This document shows positions 5,638 through 8,249 of a stretch of 8,249 bases of DNA, piece by piece. The notes under the pieces are model-generated. The model worked only from the letters and a program-made list of their open reading frames with translations. It was not told where the DNA came from and searched no databases. The translations under genes and the position numbers were made by a program. Position 1 is the first letter of the stretch; the number at the start of each line of letters is the position of its first letter. This stretch comes from F23-B02 sp045642545 (lineage in GTDB: Bacteria; Bacillota; Clostridia; Oscillospirales; Oscillospiraceae): the NCBI GenBank assembly GCA_045642545.1, contig JAZUJB010000073.1, forward strand, positions 1 through 8,249, given 5' to 3'.

Positions 5638-7260
5638 ATGGCAAAACAGATTATTTTCGGCGAAGAGGCACGCAAGGCGATTGAACGCGGCGTAAATCAG
5701 CTTGCAGATACAGTTAAAATCACCCTCGGCCCCAAGGGACGCAATGTAGTGCTCGACAAGAAGTTCGGCGCACCCCTCATCACCAATGACGGTGTAACAA
5801 TCGCAAAGGAAATCGAGCTTGAGGACCCGTTTGAGAACATGGGCGCTCAGCTTATCAAGGAAGTATCCACCAAGACCAACGATGTCGCAGGCGACGGTAC
5901 CACCAGCGCAACAGTTCTTGCTCAGGCAATGATTAACGAGGGCCTTAAGAACCTCGCAGCAGGCGCAAATCCCATGACCATGAAGCGCGGCATCAAGAAG
6001 GCAACCGAGGCTGCAGTAGACGCAATCCGCGCAAACTCCCAGCCCGTATCCGGCTCCGGCGATATTGCACGCGTAGGCGCAATCTCCTCCGGCGACGAGG
6101 TCATCGGCTCTCTGATTGCAGAGGCAATGGATAAGGTCTCCCAGAACGGCGTTATCACCATTGAGGAGTCCAAGACCGCAGAGACCTACAGCGAGGTCGT
6201 TGAGGGTATGCAGTTTGACCGCGGCTACCTGTCCCCGTATCTTGCAACCGATACCGAGAAGATGGAAGCAGTCCTCGATGACGCTCTCATTCTCATCACC
6301 GATAAGAAGGTTACCAACATTCAGGAGATTCTGCCCCTGCTCGAGCAGATAGTCAAGGCAGGCAGAAAGCTGCTCATCGTTGCAGAGGATGTTGAGGGCG
6401 AAGCTCTTGCAACCATCATTCTCAACAAGCTGCGCGGCACCTTCACCTGCGTATGCGTCAAGGCTCCCGGCTTCGGCGACAGACGCAAGGAAATGCTGCA
6501 GGATATCGCAATCCTCACCGGCGGCCAGGTCATCTCCGCAGACCTCGGCATGGAGCTTAAGGACACCGACATCAATATGCTCGGCCAGGCTCGTCAGGTC
6601 AAGGTCACCAAGGAAAACACCGTCATCGTTGACGGCGCAGGCGCAGCCGAGGACATCAAGGCACGCATCGCACAGATTTCCGCACAGATTGAAACCACTA
6701 CCTCTGAGTACGACAGAGAAAAGCTGCAGGAGCGCCTTGCAAAGCTCGCAGGCGGCGTAGCAGTCATCAAGGTCGGTGCAGCAACCGAGACCGAGATGAA
6801 GGAAAAGAAGCTGCGCATCGAGGACGCACTCAATGCAACCCGCGCAGCAGTTGAAGAGGGCATCGTAGCAGGCGGCGGCAGCGCATATGTTGCAGCCTCC
6901 AAGGCAGCAGACGCACTCGTTGCAACTCTCGACGGCGACGAAAAGACCGGCGCAGCAATGATTGCAAAGGCACTCAAGGCCCCCATCATGCAGATTGCAG
7001 CAAACGCAGGCCTGCAGGGCGCTGTTATCCTCGATAAGATTTACAACAGTGAAGAGGCAGCCTTCGGCTATGACGCAGCAAACGATGTATACGGCAATAT
7101 GCTCAAGATGGGCATCATCGACCCGACCAAGGTCTGCCGCAGCGCACTTGAGAATGCATCCTCTGTTGCATCCATGGTTCTCACCACAGAGAGCCTCGTA
7201 ACCGACATTCCCACTCCTCCCGCACCCGTCGCACCCGCAGGCGATATGGGTATGTACTAA
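5638..7260 (+). CDS. groEL: Chaperonin GroEL (Cpn60, Hsp60)
   Basis: This 540-aa ATP-driven folding chamber subunit acts as a double heptameric ring with GroES. Visible landmarks are the nucleotide-binding TLGPKGRNV (29-37) and GDGTTSA (85-91) with catalytic Asp86, Asp396 in IEDALNATRAAVEEG (the ATP-hydrolysis aspartate matching E. coli Asp398), and the GIVAGGG glycine turn (408-414). The apical surface keeps the substrate/GroES-binding stretch GYLSPYL (196-202). GGAGG at 5626-5630 lies 7 nt before the ATG. The tail is short, Pro/Ala-rich and ends GDMGMY, with only a vestige of the usual GGM repeats. Codon choice is strongly biased (for example GCA for Ala, AAG for Lys), as expected for a very highly expressed gene. 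It is co-transcribed with groES under HrcA/CIRCE control. Confidence 0.99.
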   Translation: MAKQIIFGEEARKAIERGVNQLADTVKITLGPKGRNVVLDKKFGAPLITNDGVTIAKEIELEDPFENMGAQLIKEVSTKTNDVAGDGTTSATVLAQAMINEGLKNLAAGANPMTMKRGIKKATEAAVDAIRANSQPVSGSGDIARVGAISSGDEVIGSLIAEAMDKVSQNGVITIEESKTAETYSEVVEGMQFDRGYLSPYLATDTEKMEAVLDDALILITDKKVTNIQEILPLLEQIVKAGRKLLIVAEDVEGEALATIILNKLRGTFTCVCVKAPGFGDRRKEMLQDIAILTGGQVISADLGMELKDTDINMLGQARQVKVTKENTVIVDGAGAAEDIKARIAQISAQIETTTSEYDREKLQERLAKLAGGVAVIKVGAATETEMKEKKLRIEDALNATRAAVEEGIVAGGGSAYVAASKAADALVATLDGDEKTGAAMIAKALKAPIMQIAANAGLQGAVILDKIYNSEEAAFGYDAANDVYGNMLKMGIIDPTKVCRSALENASSVASMVLTTESLVTDIPTPPAPVAPAGDMGMY

Positions 7261-7280
7261 GTCGGTATCCGAATATAAAG

Positions 7281-7312
7281 AAAAGCTCACTGCACAGCAG
7301 TGAGCTTTTTTT
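7281..7312. terminator. groESL intrinsic terminator, probably shared by the convergent gene
   Basis: AAAAGCTCACTGC (7281-7293) and GCAGTGAGCTTTT (7297-7309) form a perfect 13-bp stem with a 3-nt ACA loop, followed by T's to 7312. This is a strong plus-strand terminator 20 bp after the groEL stop. On the minus strand the same stem is followed by TTTTCTTTATATT, so it probably also ends the transcript of the gene at 7315-7767. Confidence 0.9.
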
Positions 7313-7314
7313 GT

Positions 7315-7767
7315 TTACTGTCTCTGATTTTTGAAGGCGTCCGTTTCAATCTGGAAGGGCAGGAGGTAATCTCGTACAAGCTCGGGCCACATAAGGAAGT
7401 AGCTGCCGAAGGGATTTATAACCGCGTGGCAGTTGTTGTCAACGAGCATGTGGAAGTACTGATTCGGCTGCAGCAGCACAGCGTCAGCGCTGTCCATAAG
7501 CTTGCCAAATTCGTCGCGGTCGGTGAAGATGGGGATAAATACCTGACCGCCGGTTGACAGAGTAACAAAGCGCAGATTGTTGGTCTGGCTTATATCGCTG
7601 CCCTTCTGCACCGCAAAGTAAAGCGGAGTTCTTGCCAGCTGCTCTATAATCATTGAAAGGGTGCTCTTGTCCTGGCCCTTGGAGTCGTTGTGCTTTTTGA
7701 TGAGTGCCTTGATGCTGTTGCGCGAAACCTGCGCAGCCTGCTCGGGACTGAATTCGCCTTTTGCCAT
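7315..7767 (-). CDS. SseB-domain protein
   Basis: This 150-aa soluble protein has no signal peptide or membrane segment. It resembles the SseB N-terminal domain family (PF07179), named after the E. coli serine-sensitivity protein SseB, whose molecular role is poorly known. Matching features are the LYFAVQ strand (about 49-54), the VFIPIFTDRDEF strand-turn (about 76-87) and the HAVINPFG motif (about 114-121). Here the domain is preceded by a charged, helical N-terminal segment (1-45), and there is no second C-terminal SseB domain. The ATG has GAGGA 8 nt upstream. It stands alone, convergent with groEL, sharing its terminator, and its promoter faces away from the next gene. The family call rests on motif recognition by eye. 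Confidence 0.75.
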   Translation of the reverse strand: MAKGEFSPEQAAQVSRNSIKALIKKHNDSKGQDKSTLSMIIEQLARTPLYFAVQKGSDISQTNNLRFVTLSTGGQVFIPIFTDRDEFGKLMDSADAVLLQPNQYFHMLVDNNCHAVINPFGSYFLMWPELVRDYLLPFQIETDAFKNQRQ

Positions 7768-7803
7768 AGCTTTTATCCTCGCAATAAATTATTTGATGCG
7801 GCT

Positions 7804-7832
7804 ATTATATCACGCAAAACAAAAAATGTCTA
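7804..7832 (-). promoter_or_regulatory. Predicted sigma-A promoter of the SseB-domain gene
   Basis: On the minus strand, TAGACA (7827-7832, five of six matches to TTGACA) and TATAAT (7804-7809, perfect) are separated by 17 nt. The start would be near 7797, about 30 nt before the ATG. Immediately upstream is the AT-rich palindrome AATTTTTA-AA-TAAAAATT (7841-7858), which could act as an UP element. Confidence 0.7.
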
Positions 7833-7871
7833 CGCAAGGGAATTTTTAAATAAAAATTGCCTGTTTTACTG

Positions 7872-7901
7872 TTTTCATAAGCCGCTTGCGTGTGATACAA
7901 T
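7872..7901 (+). promoter_or_regulatory. Predicted promoter of the truncated gene at 7939
   Basis: The extended -10 TGATACAAT (7893-7901) has a weak -35 candidate TTTTCA (7872-7877) 18 nt before the TACAAT hexamer. Transcription would begin near 7908, about 31 nt before the ATG at 7939. It is divergent from the SseB-gene promoter in the same 171-bp intergenic region. Confidence 0.5.
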
Positions 7902-7938
7902 AATCCAATCAATCCATAATGAAGAGAAGATGTAGCCG

Positions 7939-8249
7939 ATGAAGCAGAATACAGAGATATACGAGGCAAGGCTGTGCGCCGAAACTGTTGATAAATTCTC
8001 AGAGCGGGTGCGCGAGTTTCTGACGGAGTGCAAGCTGCCAAAAAGAGATGTATTGCGATACGCAATGACCATTGAGGAGATACTGCTTAAAACCTCCGAC
8101 AATACCGCTGAGGAAATTCCCGTAAGGCTGATTACTGGCACCCGTTTCTTCCGCCCGTATGTTGCGCTGGAGCTTGACGGAAAAAGCTGCAATGTGTATG
8201 CCTCAAAGGAAAGCGAGCAGGGCGTTCTCGGCGGAGGAGTGCTTAAAAA
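7939..8249 (+). CDS. Partial gene: N-terminal ATPase-like domain, possibly of a dicarboxylate/cation symporter
   Basis: An open frame of 103 codons starts at ATG 7939 (MKQNTEIYEARLCAETVDKF) and runs off the window edge with no stop, so the 3' end is missing. The visible part is cytoplasmic-looking. It has a helical stretch (about 7-56) with KRDVLRYAMTIEEILLK, then beta-like strands with RFFRPYVALELDGK (69-82). This resembles the histidine-kinase-like ATPase domain that precedes the membrane part of some clostridial cation:dicarboxylate symporters; TIEEILL would match the N-box helix. No membrane segment is reached, so a soluble ATP-binding or anti-sigma-like protein is equally possible. The ribosome site is weak (AGAAGA ending at 7930). 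A frame of seven codons at 7919-7942 ends in TGA overlapping this ATG. The CDS is well supported; its identity is tentative. Confidence 0.7.
   Translation, partial: MKQNTEIYEARLCAETVDKFSERVREFLTECKLPKRDVLRYAMTIEEILLKTSDNTAEEIPVRLITGTRFFRPYVALELDGKSCNVYASKESEQGVLGGGVLK

Noticed and set aside
5506..7290. 594-codon open frame on the minus strand, antisense to groEL, rich in Cys, Leu and Ala
   Set aside because: It mirrors groEL codon bias: abundant GCA and GCG/AAG codons read as Cys, Leu and so on in antisense. It covers the highly conserved groEL gene and ends inside groES, with no recognisable domain.
7875..8192. 105- and 86-codon minus-strand frames in the last 450 bases
   Set aside because: They overlap the plus-strand gene starting at 7939, which has a promoter and continues open to the window edge; the minus frames show no domain or start signal.

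Overview
The window looks like the chromosome of a gut-type Clostridia (Firmicutes), most likely an Oscillospiraceae/Ruminococcaceae relative. This is inferred from moderate GC, strong GGAGG-type ribosome binding sites, a perfect CIRCE operator in front of groESL, an OmpR/HAMP-kinase pair of Gram-positive style, and protein sequences typical of that group. The placement is by eye and no search was run. Nearly all of it is core chromosome; no insertion sequence, CRISPR array, tRNA or rRNA is visible.

Layout. Positions 1-427 hold no convincing gene. They carry a perfect 16-bp hairpin terminator (29-67) and two long imperfect inverted repeats (122-238 and 274-382), and are probably a repeat or structured-RNA element downstream of htrA. 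Positions 428-3862 on the minus strand form an envelope-stress-like operon: response regulator, then sensor kinase (stop and start codons directly abutting), then a membrane-anchored HtrA-type protease with a PDZ domain. Its promoter (3896-3924) carries a 17-bp-spaced direct repeat. Divergently, 4067-5185 on the plus strand encodes a THUMP-type rRNA methyltransferase of the RlmL/YpsC family, with its own sigma-A promoter (3986-4014).

Positions 5229-7312 form the groES-groEL heat-shock operon: an extended -10 promoter, a CIRCE operator overlapping the transcription start, both chaperonin genes 19 bp apart, and a strong terminator. An SseB-domain protein (7315-7767, minus) converges on that terminator. 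Divergent from it, a gene that runs off the window begins at 7939. Its N-terminal region resembles the kinase/ATPase-like domain found at the front of some clostridial dicarboxylate symporters.

Functional theme: two protein-quality-control systems lie close together, one extracytoplasmic (two-component system plus HtrA) and one cytoplasmic (HrcA/CIRCE-controlled GroESL). They have separate promoters and nothing shows co-regulation. I found no clearly new biological system. The least explained DNA is the structured 5' region and the truncated gene at the 3' edge.
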